Shown here: piece after piece, positions 1 to 7,015 of the stretch | Position numbering within the stretch: the stretch's first letter is position 1 | How the letters are laid out: every line of letters begins with the position of its first letter | From: AC-37 sp036389105 | GTDB lineage: Bacteria > Actinomycetota > Thermoleophilia > Solirubrobacterales > Thermoleophilaceae | Direction: 5' to 3' | DNA length: 16,313 nt | Assembly: GCA_036389105.1 (NCBI GenBank) | Contig: DASVQK010000148.1 | Coordinates: 1 to 16,313 of the forward strand | Made by a program: the position numbers and the translations under genes | The notes under the pieces: model-generated | The model's database searches: none | What the model was told of the DNA's origin: nothing | Seen by the model: the letters and a program-made list of their open reading frames with translations, nothing else

Positions 1-706
1 CGCGGAACTCGTCGAAGAAGCGGCGGAAGCGGTCGAGCGGCGGGTAGTCGTGCGAGTGCACGACGCCCGCCGACGGGATGAACGCCTTGGCCAGCCCCGC
101 GGCCAGCATGTCCGCGGCCAGGAGCTGGTCCTCGGCGTAGCTCACGTCGCGGAACGGCATGCGCTCCCACGCCCAGCGCGCCACGCAGCCGTTGGCGTCG
201 GTGAAGAACGTGACCGGGCCGGGCCGCAGGTCGGCCGGATCCAGGCCGCGGTCCACGCGCGGGCGCCCGCCCGGCGCCATCCCCGCGAACAGCTCGCTCA
301 GCTCGCGGGCGACCATCGGGCTCGCGTCCGGACGCGGCAGGTACGGGCCGTACACGAGCGCCACCTCGGGGGCCAGCTCGAAGCCCTCGAGCAGGGAGCG
401 CAGCCAGTCGTCGCGGGCCGGCACGGCGTCCTGGGTCAGGAACGCGACGTGCGCGCCGGCGGCGTGCTCCATCAGCAGGTTGCGCGTGCCGCCGTGCGAG
501 AACTCGCCGGGCGGCACGTCGATCAGCCGCGCCCCGTGCAGCTCCGCCAGCTCGCGCGAGCCGTCGGTCGAGCCGCTGTCGGCCACCACCAGCTCCACCG
601 GGCGGTCGAAGACCTCCTGGCGAGCCACGGCGTCCAGCACCTCCCCGAGCAGCGGTCCGCCGTCGAGGATGGGGATCGCGACTGTCACGGGTTCCGACGG
701 ATTCAT
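1..706 (-). CDS. GT2 glycosyltransferase, rhamnosyltransferase-like (3' end cut off)
   Basis: The visible 235 residues form a GT-A fold family 2 glycosyltransferase that begins at an ATG and runs off the left edge, so the C-terminus is missing. The nucleotide-binding strand is VTVAIPILDG (residues 7-16), followed by the acidic DSGSTDGS (43-50), the motif FSHGGTRN (69-76) and the metal-site region LTQDA (90-94). Near the edge is a VVHSHDYPP motif followed by an Arg/Phe-rich helix. The combination of SHGGTRN, LTQDA and HSHDY is typical of dTDP-rhamnose-using rhamnosyltransferases of O-antigen clusters; the donor is inferred from family resemblance. The product should be a cytosolic or membrane-associated enzyme acting on a lipid-linked glycan. 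AAGAGG lies only 2 nt before the ATG, a poor Shine-Dalgarno spacing. The gene is divergent from the PIG-V-type gene. Confidence 0.88.
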   Translation of the reverse strand, partial: MNPSEPVTVAIPILDGGPLLGEVLDAVARQEVFDRPVELVVADSGSTDGSRELAELHGARLIDVPPGEFSHGGTRNLLMEHAAGAHVAFLTQDAVPARDDWLRSLLEGFELAPEVALVYGPYLPRPDASPMVARELSELFAGMAPGGRPRVDRGLDPADLRPGPVTFFTDANGCVARWAWERMPFRDVSYAEDQLLAADMLAAGLAKAFIPSAGVVHSHDYPPLDRFRRFFDEFR

Positions 707-782
707 CGCCTCTTGAACCGCATCATCGCGTGAAGGTGCGGTCGGCGGCGGCCCCGCGCCGGCGTGGGCGCTCGCGGAGCAC

Positions 783-788
783 TAGATT
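783..788 (+). promoter_or_regulatory. Putative -10 box of a leaderless promoter (TAGATT)
   Basis: TAGATT fits the actinobacterial TANNNT -10 consensus and ends 7 nt before the in-frame GTG at 796. Transcription would then start at or within about a base of that GTG, giving a leaderless mRNA. I see no convincing -35 box and no Shine-Dalgarno. The same arrangement recurs upstream of other unit-opening genes in this window, which raises its credibility. Confidence 0.5.
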
Positions 789-795
789 CGCGGCG

Positions 796-2040
796 GTGCT
801 ACGCCGCCTGGACCCGGTCGCGGCCAGGGACGCCGTGCGCGCGTTCCTGTGGTCGCGCCTGCTGGTGATGGCGGCGGCCGCGCTCGGGGCGATCGCCTTC
901 GCTCCCGCGGCGACGTCCCTGCACGCCAAGCGCTCGCTGGTGCACCCGTTCGGCGACTGGCCGGCGGGCGGCGTCGTGGACTTCGTGCTCTCGCCGCTCG
1001 TCCGCTTCGACGCGCACTGGTACCTCGAGATCTCGCAGACCGGCTACGACCCCGCCGGCGCCGAGGGCATCGCGCGGGCGGGACGGCCCGCGTTCTTCCC
1101 GCTCTACCCGCTGCTGATCCGGGCGTTCGGCGGCTTCGCGGGCACCGGCGCCGCGGTGGTGGCCGCCTACCTGATCTCCGCCGCCGCGCTGCTGTGCGCC
1201 CTCTATGTCCTGCACCGGCTGGTGACGCTCGACCTCGGGGTCGAGACGGCCCGCGCCACCGTGCTCCTGGTGGCGTTCTGCCCGGTGGCGTACTTCTTCA
1301 GCGCGCCGTACACCGAGAGCCTCTTCCTGCTCGAGTCGGCGGCCGCGCTCTACGCGGCGCGCACCGGCCGCTGGGCCGCCGCCGGGGCGATCGGCGCGCT
1401 GGCGTCCGGCACGCGGAACGTGGGGGTGGTGCTGCTCGTGCCGCTGGCGATCCTGTACCTCTACCGCGACCGCCCCACCGCCACGGTGGGGGAGCTGCTC
1501 CGGCGACCGCGGCCCGCGCCCCCCGGCCGGAGCATCCTCTGGCTGGGCCTGGCCCCGGCCGGGCTGGCGGCCTTCAGCCTCTACCTGCGCGGCACGGTGG
1601 GCGACGCGCAGGCGTGGCGGCGCGCGCAGGTCTTCTTCGGCCACGACGCCACCGTCTTCCCGCTCGAGGGCATCCGGCGCGGCGCGGTGTCGGCGTTCCA
1701 CGCCGTCGAGGGGACGGTGCCCACCGACCTGCGCTTCCCCACGATGCTCGAGTTCGCGTTCCTGGTCGTGGCGGTCTTCGCGCTCGTCGGCGCCCTCCGG
1801 ACGCTGCCGGCCGCGTACTCGCTCTACTCGCTGGCCGCGCTCGTGCCGGCGCTGTCCAGTCCGGTCGTGGACGAGCCGCTGCGGTCGTTCCCCCGCTACA
1901 CCCTGGTCGTGTTCCCGCTGTTCGTGTGGCTGGCGCGTGCCTGCGAGCGGCGCGGCCTCACCGCCGGAGCGCTGACGGCCTCGGCGGCGGGGCTGGCGTT
2001 CGTCACCGCCGGGTTCGCCAGCTGGCAGACGCTGGCCTGA
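796..2040 (+). CDS. PIG-V-type mannosyltransferase, multi-pass membrane GT-C
   Basis: This 414-residue membrane protein resembles bacterial members of the PIG-V mannosyltransferase family (relatives of the eukaryotic GPI-anchor enzyme), which use polyprenyl-phosphate-mannose outside the membrane. Supporting motifs are RFDAHWYLEI (about residues 70-79, with the GT-C acidic residue in the first loop), AFFPLYPLLIR (99-109) and a later FSAPYTESLFLL block. A dozen or so hydrophobic segments fill the rest. An upstream in-frame GTG at 730 would add 22 Arg-rich residues. I prefer GTG 796 because a TAGATT -10 box sits 7 nt before it and the extension looks non-native. The acceptor cannot be read from sequence, and mannose is inferred from family. 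The gene converges on the 821-residue membrane protein with a 10-bp gap. Confidence 0.82.
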   Translation: MLRRLDPVAARDAVRAFLWSRLLVMAAAALGAIAFAPAATSLHAKRSLVHPFGDWPAGGVVDFVLSPLVRFDAHWYLEISQTGYDPAGAEGIARAGRPAFFPLYPLLIRAFGGFAGTGAAVVAAYLISAAALLCALYVLHRLVTLDLGVETARATVLLVAFCPVAYFFSAPYTESLFLLESAAALYAARTGRWAAAGAIGALASGTRNVGVVLLVPLAILYLYRDRPTATVGELLRRPRPAPPGRSILWLGLAPAGLAAFSLYLRGTVGDAQAWRRAQVFFGHDATVFPLEGIRRGAVSAFHAVEGTVPTDLRFPTMLEFAFLVVAVFALVGALRTLPAAYSLYSLAALVPALSSPVVDEPLRSFPRYTLVVFPLFVWLARACERRGLTAGALTASAAGLAFVTAGFASWQTLA

Positions 2041-2042
2041 GA

Positions 2043-2064
2043 CCGCGCGCTCAGATCCGCGCGG
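2043..2064. terminator. GC hairpin between convergent genes, possible bidirectional terminator
   Basis: CCGCGCG (2043-2049) and CGCGCGG (2058-2064) are perfect inverted repeats separated by 8 nt. The loop holds the stop codon of the minus-strand gene. The hairpin sits in the short gap between two convergent genes, where a shared terminator would be expected. No T-tract follows on either strand, so it is not a canonical intrinsic terminator, and 7-bp GC palindromes are not rare in such DNA. Confidence 0.3.
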
Positions 2065-4516
2065 GCGGCAGCTCCAGCCAGTCGAGGCGCTGGCCGCAGA
2101 GCGTGCCCAGGCGCGCGGGCGGCACGTCCACGAGCCGCGTGTGCGCGTCCTCGCGGGTGAAGATCACCGGCCCCACCACGTTGTAGTGCTGGCTGCCGGA
2201 CTTGTAGAACGGCCGGCCCACCGCGGCCACGAGCGCGAGAACGTCGCGGTGCGCCACCAGCGTGCCGATCGGATGCCAGGCGTCGGGCACGCCGTTGTCG
2301 TTGTCGGCGTAGCCCACGCGGTCGAACCCGAAGCGGCCCACCGGCCGCACGTACAGCACGACGCCCGGCCCCAGGCTGCCCTGAATCCACGCCCGGTAGC
2401 GACCGGGCTGGATGTGCTCGATGGCGCCGGACGCCTCGCCGCCGATCGCGGCCCTATCCTCGGGCGGCTTGAACAGCTGGCCGTACTTGAAGTTGACCCA
2501 GCTCTCAGGCGAGATCGCCACGATCGGCTCGTCGGGCCCGACGGCCGCTCGCACGGCCACCCCATCCCCGCGCGCGCGGGCGAACAGGGCGCGCGCGGCC
2601 GTGGAGCGAGGCTCGCCGCGCCTGCACTCGAGCGGGGCGGGGCCCTGGAACCCGTCGTACCCGAGCGGCACGTGCTCGCGCGGCGCCGGGCCGTCGCGCC
2701 GCCAGACGCGGTACCTGGCGGTCTCGTAGACGAGCGCGTAGTTGGAAGGCGGGTGGCTGTCGTAGGGCCGCTTGCGCTCCAGGAGCAGCGGGAAGCTCTC
2801 GATGTGCGCGAACCGGTAGTCGTCGAAGTCGAGCGGCCGCTCGCGCGGGAGGTTGCCCGGGAAGCGGAACTGGCGGTCGGGCCAGCGGAACGCGCGCTCC
2901 ACCCAGGGCCTCGAGTCGCGCAGGATGTAGGCCGCCCACTCCTCGAAGTCGTTGACGAGGATCGGCCCCTGGCCGCGGGTGCGGTCCGCCACCTGGTCGA
3001 GCTCTATGAAGCGGAAGCGCGGCGTGACCCAGACCCCCGAGTAGACGTACGCGTCCGAGGCCAGCACCCCAAGCGCGAGCAGGGCCGCCGCGGCGAACGA
3101 CAGCGCGCGCAGCAGCGCGCCGCGCCGGGCGAGCGCCAGGAGGCCCGCGACGGTGGCCACCCCCAGAGCGGGGGCGACGGCCACGTACGTCTTGGCGTCG
3201 TAGTAGATCGAGGCGCGCGGGGTCACGAGCAGCACCGCCGCGACACCGGCCAGGAGCGTGAGCAGGATGGCGACGTTGCGCCGGACGAGCGCGTACACGA
3301 CGCCGACCACGCCGAGGATCGTCGCCAGCCACACCCCGATGTCGGTGAGGAACGGGGCGTCCGGGTCCAGCAGCCGGTAGTCGTGCGCTATCCACACGTT
3401 CCACGCCTCGCGGAACGGAACGGGGCCGAGCAGGTTGGCGAACTCGCCGCTCTTCGGGCCGATGCTGCCGGACGCGGCGTCGAAGAAGCTCAGCGTGCGG
3501 ACGACCACGGGCAACCCGATCGCCACCAGCAGCGCCGCGGGCCACAGAAGCGGCCGCAGCCCGGCCCACGACCCGGCTCGCCGAGCCCTCCAGACCAGCA
3601 CCGCCAGCACCGCCAGCGCGGGCGGACCGACCCAAGCCAGCCCCCCGGCGCCGAGGTTGGACACGGCCGCCGCCGCGGCGATCACCGCGGGGATCAGCGA
3701 GCGAGCGGTGAGCGGCCGCTCGAGCGCCTGCGCGGCGAGGGCGGTGGTGCCGTAGACCGCGAGCGGCATCAGCACCTCCTTGGTGCCGCCCTGGGCGTGG
3801 TAGGCGTAGACGAGGTAGCCGGTGCCCACCAGCACACCGGCCGCCGCCGCCAGGGCGCGCGGCAAGAGGAGCGTGCGCAGCAGCGCGTACGCCACCAGGG
3901 CGATCAGCGCCAGCACCAGCGCGCTGAGCGGCGCCCATAGGTGGAACGGCCCGACCCCGGTCAGGACGCGCCCGAACAGGGGCCACGCGTAGCTGCCCAG
4001 CGGGTAGCCCAGGTCCAGGTCGCGGGTGGCCGCGTGGAACGAGTCCCGCTCCGGGTGGTCCAGGCTCGCGTCGTGCTGCGCGATCTGCTCCACCAGGGTG
4101 ATGTGCACGGCCGAGTCGCCGAGCATCCCGTAGCCGAGCATCGCCGAGCGGCCGGTGCCGACCACCGGCGCCAGGGCCAGCCCGTACGCGACGGCCACCG
4201 CCAGCGCCGGCCACACCACCGCGCCGTCGATCCGCGGGCGGACCCGCGCACGGCGCGCGTCGCGCGCGGTCATGCCCAGGCCGGCGAGCGCCGCCAGCAC
4301 CATCAGCGCCACCGCGAGCTTGCCCGGCAGGCCGAGGCTGAGCAGGACGGTGCAGGCCGTGACCCCGGTCAGGAACCCGGCGGGCACCGTGAGCGCGCCC
4401 ATAGCCTCGCCCGTGAGGCGCGCCAGCAGCCAGCCGAGCCCGGCGGAGGCCGCGACCACCAGGGCCGGGACCAGGACCCAGGCAGCGAAGAGGGTTAGCG
4501 GGTCCCGCAGGTCCAC
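2051..4516 (-). CDS. Large GT-C-like membrane protein with extracytoplasmic C-terminal domain
   Basis: This 821-residue protein has about 12-13 hydrophobic segments in residues 1-500, then a soluble C-terminal region of about 320 residues. After the first few membrane segments comes GYGMLGDSAVH (128-138), an acidic/His motif in the position expected of the GT-C catalytic loop. It is followed by LGYPLGSYAWPLFG (169-182) and GGTKEVLM (243-250). This layout suggests a polyprenyl-phosphate-sugar-dependent glycosyltransferase with an exported glycan-binding tail, as in Emb arabinosyltransferases, although I see no direct Emb signature. It could instead be a polymerase or ligase. The tail contains DNDNGVPDAW (738-747), reminiscent of calcium-binding Asp-rich loops. 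The start is GTG with TAACGT 9 nt upstream and no Shine-Dalgarno. The membrane and domain layout is clear; the function is inferred. Confidence 0.7.
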   Translation of the reverse strand: MDLRDPLTLFAAWVLVPALVVAASAGLGWLLARLTGEAMGALTVPAGFLTGVTACTVLLSLGLPGKLAVALMVLAALAGLGMTARDARRARVRPRIDGAVVWPALAVAVAYGLALAPVVGTGRSAMLGYGMLGDSAVHITLVEQIAQHDASLDHPERDSFHAATRDLDLGYPLGSYAWPLFGRVLTGVGPFHLWAPLSALVLALIALVAYALLRTLLLPRALAAAAGVLVGTGYLVYAYHAQGGTKEVLMPLAVYGTTALAAQALERPLTARSLIPAVIAAAAAVSNLGAGGLAWVGPPALAVLAVLVWRARRAGSWAGLRPLLWPAALLVAIGLPVVVRTLSFFDAASGSIGPKSGEFANLLGPVPFREAWNVWIAHDYRLLDPDAPFLTDIGVWLATILGVVGVVYALVRRNVAILLTLLAGVAAVLLVTPRASIYYDAKTYVAVAPALGVATVAGLLALARRGALLRALSFAAAALLALGVLASDAYVYSGVWVTPRFRFIELDQVADRTRGQGPILVNDFEEWAAYILRDSRPWVERAFRWPDRQFRFPGNLPRERPLDFDDYRFAHIESFPLLLERKRPYDSHPPSNYALVYETARYRVWRRDGPAPREHVPLGYDGFQGPAPLECRRGEPRSTAARALFARARGDGVAVRAAVGPDEPIVAISPESWVNFKYGQLFKPPEDRAAIGGEASGAIEHIQPGRYRAWIQGSLGPGVVLYVRPVGRFGFDRVGYADNDNGVPDAWHPIGTLVAHRDVLALVAAVGRPFYKSGSQHYNVVGPVIFTREDAHTRLVDVPPARLGTLCGQRLDWLELPPARI

Positions 4517-4525
4517 GGCGGCGAC

Positions 4526-4531
4526 ACGTTA
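4526..4531 (-). promoter_or_regulatory. Putative -10 box (TAACGT) for the 821-residue membrane protein gene
   Basis: On the minus strand TAACGT ends 9 nt before the GTG at 4516, matching the TANNNT leaderless pattern seen at other starts here. It lies inside the N-terminal codons that the divergent methyltransferase gene would have if it began at GTG 4532. This is one reason to prefer the later start for that gene. Confidence 0.45.
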
Positions 4532-4559
4532 GTGGCCGTGGCCGCGGCGACCAACTTCG

Positions 4560-4565
4560 TAAGGT
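4560..4565 (+). promoter_or_regulatory. Putative -10 box (TAAGGT) for the methyltransferase-like gene
   Basis: TAAGGT ends 8 nt before ATG 4574 and fits TANNNT. Together with the minus-strand TAACGT at 4526-4531 it makes the 57-bp gap 4517-4573 a compact divergent promoter region. There is no Shine-Dalgarno before ATG 4574, as expected for a leaderless message. Confidence 0.5.
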
Positions 4566-4573
4566 CCCGTCCA

Positions 4574-5554
4574 ATGGGAGTCGGCGCGGCCACTGCGGAG
4601 TTCCTGGCCGAGGCCCGCGCCGACGGGGTGGACTTCTCCCGCACGCTGACGATCGGGCGCCAGGCCTCCTTCGTCGGCCCCGTCCGCCTGGGTCGGCTCC
4701 TGCGCAGGCACGGCGTGTGGCCGGCAGGCGTCGGCGGCCGGAGCTTCTACCGGACCTTCCGCGACGGGCCGCCGTGGCTGGCCGAGCCGTATCTCGCCGC
4801 GCTGGGCGCGCGCGAGGTGGCCGCGATGGACGTGTCCGACTACGAGGGCGCGGAGGTCATCCACGACCTGAACGAGCCGCTGCCGGAGGACATGCACGAG
4901 CGCTTCGACGTCGTGCTCGACGCCGGCTCGCTCGAGCACGTCTTCGACGTGCCCACCGCACTCCGGAGCTACATGCAGATGGTCCGCGTCGGCGGCCGCC
5001 TGATCGTGCAGACGATGGCCAACAACCACTGCGGCCACGGCTTCTACCAGTTCAGCCCGGAGCTCTTCTTCCGCGTGCTCTCGGAGGAGAACGGCTACGA
5101 GCTGGAGCGTCTGCACCTGGCCGCGGAGGACATCGAGTTCTCGCGGCCGGTCGCGGGCGTCAGCGCCCCGTTCGACCCGAGGGAAGGACGCTTCTCGGTG
5201 GCCGACCCGGAGAGCGTGGGCGGCCGCGTGCTGCTGCGGACCGGGTACGGCGTGACGCTGCTCGTGCAGGCACGGCGCGTGCGCGCCGTGCCGGTGCTCA
5301 CACGGCCGCCGCTCCAGAGCGACTACAAGCCGATGTGGGCGGGGGGCGGCGGCCAGACGCCGGCCCCGGTGGACGGCATCCCGGCCGGCCCGCTGCGGTC
5401 CGCCTTCCGGCGAGCCTTTCCCCCCGAGGCGCGGATGGTCATCGCGCTCGACCTGATGCCCCGGCTCCTGCCCCTGCTCGATCCCCTGCGCCGGGCGCGG
5501 GTGGCCCGCCAGCGGTCGTTTCGGAACCGCCGTCACTTCCGCCGCGTGCGATGA
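4574..5554 (+). CDS. SAM-dependent methyltransferase-like protein
   Basis: The 326-residue product has the outline of a class I methyltransferase but an atypical first motif. LTIGRQ (25-30) stands where the glycine-rich SAM loop is expected. It is followed by MDVSDYEGA (85-93, the acidic end of strand 2), DLNEPLP (98-104), FDVVLDAGSLEHVFD (111-125, motif IV and the helix after it), VGGRLIVQT (139-147) and the block NNHCGHGFYQFSPELFF (150-166). I recognise this last block from methyltransferase-like proteins of polysaccharide clusters, but not a named gene. Its likely role is to methylate a sugar or glycan end; the acceptor is unknown. GTG 4532 is an alternative start adding 14 residues, but TAAGGT placed 8 nt before ATG 4574 favours the later one. 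The last 116 bp overlap the 3' end of the convergent GT4 gene. Confidence 0.75.
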   Translation: MGVGAATAEFLAEARADGVDFSRTLTIGRQASFVGPVRLGRLLRRHGVWPAGVGGRSFYRTFRDGPPWLAEPYLAALGAREVAAMDVSDYEGAEVIHDLNEPLPEDMHERFDVVLDAGSLEHVFDVPTALRSYMQMVRVGGRLIVQTMANNHCGHGFYQFSPELFFRVLSEENGYELERLHLAAEDIEFSRPVAGVSAPFDPREGRFSVADPESVGGRVLLRTGYGVTLLVQARRVRAVPVLTRPPLQSDYKPMWAGGGGQTPAPVDGIPAGPLRSAFRRAFPPEARMVIALDLMPRLLPLLDPLRRARVARQRSFRNRRHFRRVR

Positions 5555-6968
5555 GCTCCGCGAAGACCTCCTCGAGCTCCGCGATCTGGGCTTCGAGCGG
5601 GTTCACGAACTCGTCCCGCCTCTCGACGATCTGCTCGTGCAGGCTGACGACCTCTTCGGGACGGGCGACGATCCCGGCCATGATCTGAGCCAGCTCGGCC
5701 CCGCCGCACGAGCGGTTGAGCCAGCCGGACGTGCCGGGCAGGGTGTACTCGGGCATCCCGCCCACCGCGTTCACGATCACCGGGACGCCCTTCGCCAGGA
5801 ACTCGAACCCCGTGTGGGCGAGGGTCTCCTCCCAGATCGACGGCACGATGCCGACGTCCACGCCGTCCAGGATCGAGTCGAGCGACCCGAGGTCGTACCT
5901 CCCGCGGATGGTCACAGACGGGAGGCGCGCCAGCTCGGGACGAATCTCCTCGTCCACCAGGCCGTGCACGTCCAGGCGGTAGCCGCCCCGGGCCGGCGAG
6001 TCCTCCAGCAGGCGTGCCGCCTCGAGCAGCACGCGGGAGCCCTTCTCGAGGTTCGCGGCCCCGGCCAGCGTCGCGAACCGCACCGGGCGCGGCGGTGCGG
6101 TCATCCTGCGCGGCTCGAGCCGGTGGATGTGTCCCGCCGTGCACCGGATGGTTCGCAGCCGATCGCGCGGCACGCCCAGCTGCGCGTAGATCTCCGTGAG
6201 CCGCCGCGAGGCGCCCACGAGGACGTCCAGGCGCGCGAGCCGCTCGACGTTCTCGGCCCGCCGCCGCCGGTAGTCCTCCACCGGAGCGGGCGGTTGCCCT
6301 CCGGTGTGTGGCCGGTCGTCCACCGGAAGCCCGCTGGGCAGCCTCACGATCGATGCCAAGGCCCGCCTGCCGCGATCGCGCGCCCGCGGGAACCTGCTCC
6401 CCAGGCGCTGGAGCTCGAACGCCGTCGTCATCTGGCGCATGTGCCGCGTGCCGATCGGCGCGTCGCGGCAGCAGCGCACGCACTGGGGCGCGGGGTCGTG
6501 GCGAAGGCAGATGCTGTGGTCGGCGTCGAACAACTTGAGCGTGGGGCAGAGGGGGAAGTAGTCCTGCGCGATCAGGGCGACGGGGACCCCGTGCTCGTGC
6601 GCGACGTCGATGACCGAGCTGGGCAGGCCGAGCAGCTCGTGGAGGACCACGAGCTGCGGCTCGACGTCGATCAGCGCGCGCCGGAACAGCCCCTCCATCC
6701 GCGGCTCATCCAGGTCGAGCAGCGGGAAGCGGGTGCCGCGATCGAGCCCGGCCGGGATGGTGGATCCGAGGACCTCCAGCATCTGGACCCCCCGCCGGCG
6801 CCAGCGGTGCAATCGCGGAGCGCGAAGCAGCGGGTAGTGGCGGCCGCCGAAGAAGTAGGTCACGCCATGCCCGCGCGCGGCCTGCGATTCCATCATGTCC
6901 TCGGCGAAGTCGATCAGGCCGCCGCCCCGCCACGGGCGAAAGCCCCAGCCCGCATGGAGGATCCGCAT
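5439..6968 (-). CDS. GT4 family (GT-B) glycosyltransferase
   Basis: A 509-residue retaining glycosyltransferase of family 4. The N-terminal half opens with MRILHAGWGF and a glycine-rich RGGGL (14-18). It contains a cysteine cluster (C141, C154, C163, C166, C167) of the kind seen in many GT4 proteins, next to an AQDYFPLCP motif. The C-terminal nucleotide-sugar domain has the GT4 E-x7-E signature, E381 to E389 within PSIWEETLAHTGFE, followed by VIVNAVGGMPE. A probable coiled helix rich in Glu (about 440-475) precedes a low-complexity Gly/Ala/Pro tail (about 475-509). That tail is encoded by the region overlapping the convergent methyltransferase-like gene. The sugar donor cannot be assigned. 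The start is ATG with TAGTCT 8 nt upstream and no Shine-Dalgarno, divergent from GT2 paralog C. Confidence 0.88.
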   Translation of the reverse strand: MRILHAGWGFRPWRGGGLIDFAEDMMESQAARGHGVTYFFGGRHYPLLRAPRLHRWRRRGVQMLEVLGSTIPAGLDRGTRFPLLDLDEPRMEGLFRRALIDVEPQLVVLHELLGLPSSVIDVAHEHGVPVALIAQDYFPLCPTLKLFDADHSICLRHDPAPQCVRCCRDAPIGTRHMRQMTTAFELQRLGSRFPRARDRGRRALASIVRLPSGLPVDDRPHTGGQPPAPVEDYRRRRAENVERLARLDVLVGASRRLTEIYAQLGVPRDRLRTIRCTAGHIHRLEPRRMTAPPRPVRFATLAGAANLEKGSRVLLEAARLLEDSPARGGYRLDVHGLVDEEIRPELARLPSVTIRGRYDLGSLDSILDGVDVGIVPSIWEETLAHTGFEFLAKGVPVIVNAVGGMPEYTLPGTSGWLNRSCGGAELAQIMAGIVARPEEVVSLHEQIVERRDEFVNPLEAQIAELEEVFAELIARGGSDGGSETTAGGPPAPGAGDRAGAGAGASGRAR

Positions 6969-6976
6969 GGGGGCTG

Positions 6977-6982
6977 AGACTA
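6977..6982 (-). promoter_or_regulatory. Putative -10 box (TAGTCT) for the GT4 gene
   Basis: On the minus strand TAGTCT ends 8 nt before ATG 6968, in the 47-bp gap between divergent genes. The spacing matches the leaderless pattern at other unit-opening starts in the window. Confidence 0.5.
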
Positions 6983-7001
6983 GCCGCGGCGGCGCGGCTG
7001 C

Positions 7002-7007
7002 CAGACT
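7002..7007 (+). promoter_or_regulatory. Weak putative -10 box (CAGACT) for GT2 paralog C
   Basis: CAGACT ends 8 nt before ATG 7016. It lacks the first T of TANNNT but keeps the A and final T at the same spacing as the better examples. It is the weakest member of the set and is listed because its position agrees. Confidence 0.3.
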
Positions 7008-7015
7008 CGGCGGCC

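Noticed and set aside
730..795. GTG 730 as start of the PIG-V-type gene
   Set aside because: It would add 22 mostly Arg/Ser/Ala residues and would place the TAGATT box inside the coding region. Not excluded, but less likely than GTG 796.
707..795. Riboswitch or structured RNA in the 89-bp divergent gap
   Set aside because: Only GC-rich sequence is visible, with no convincing helix set, and the putative leaderless promoter leaves no leader RNA on the plus strand.
2141..3940. 599-residue plus-strand frame and a 689-residue minus-strand frame over the membrane protein gene
   Set aside because: Both are Arg/Gly/Pro-rich and lack membrane segments or motifs. The 821-residue frame has clear hydrophobic periodicity.
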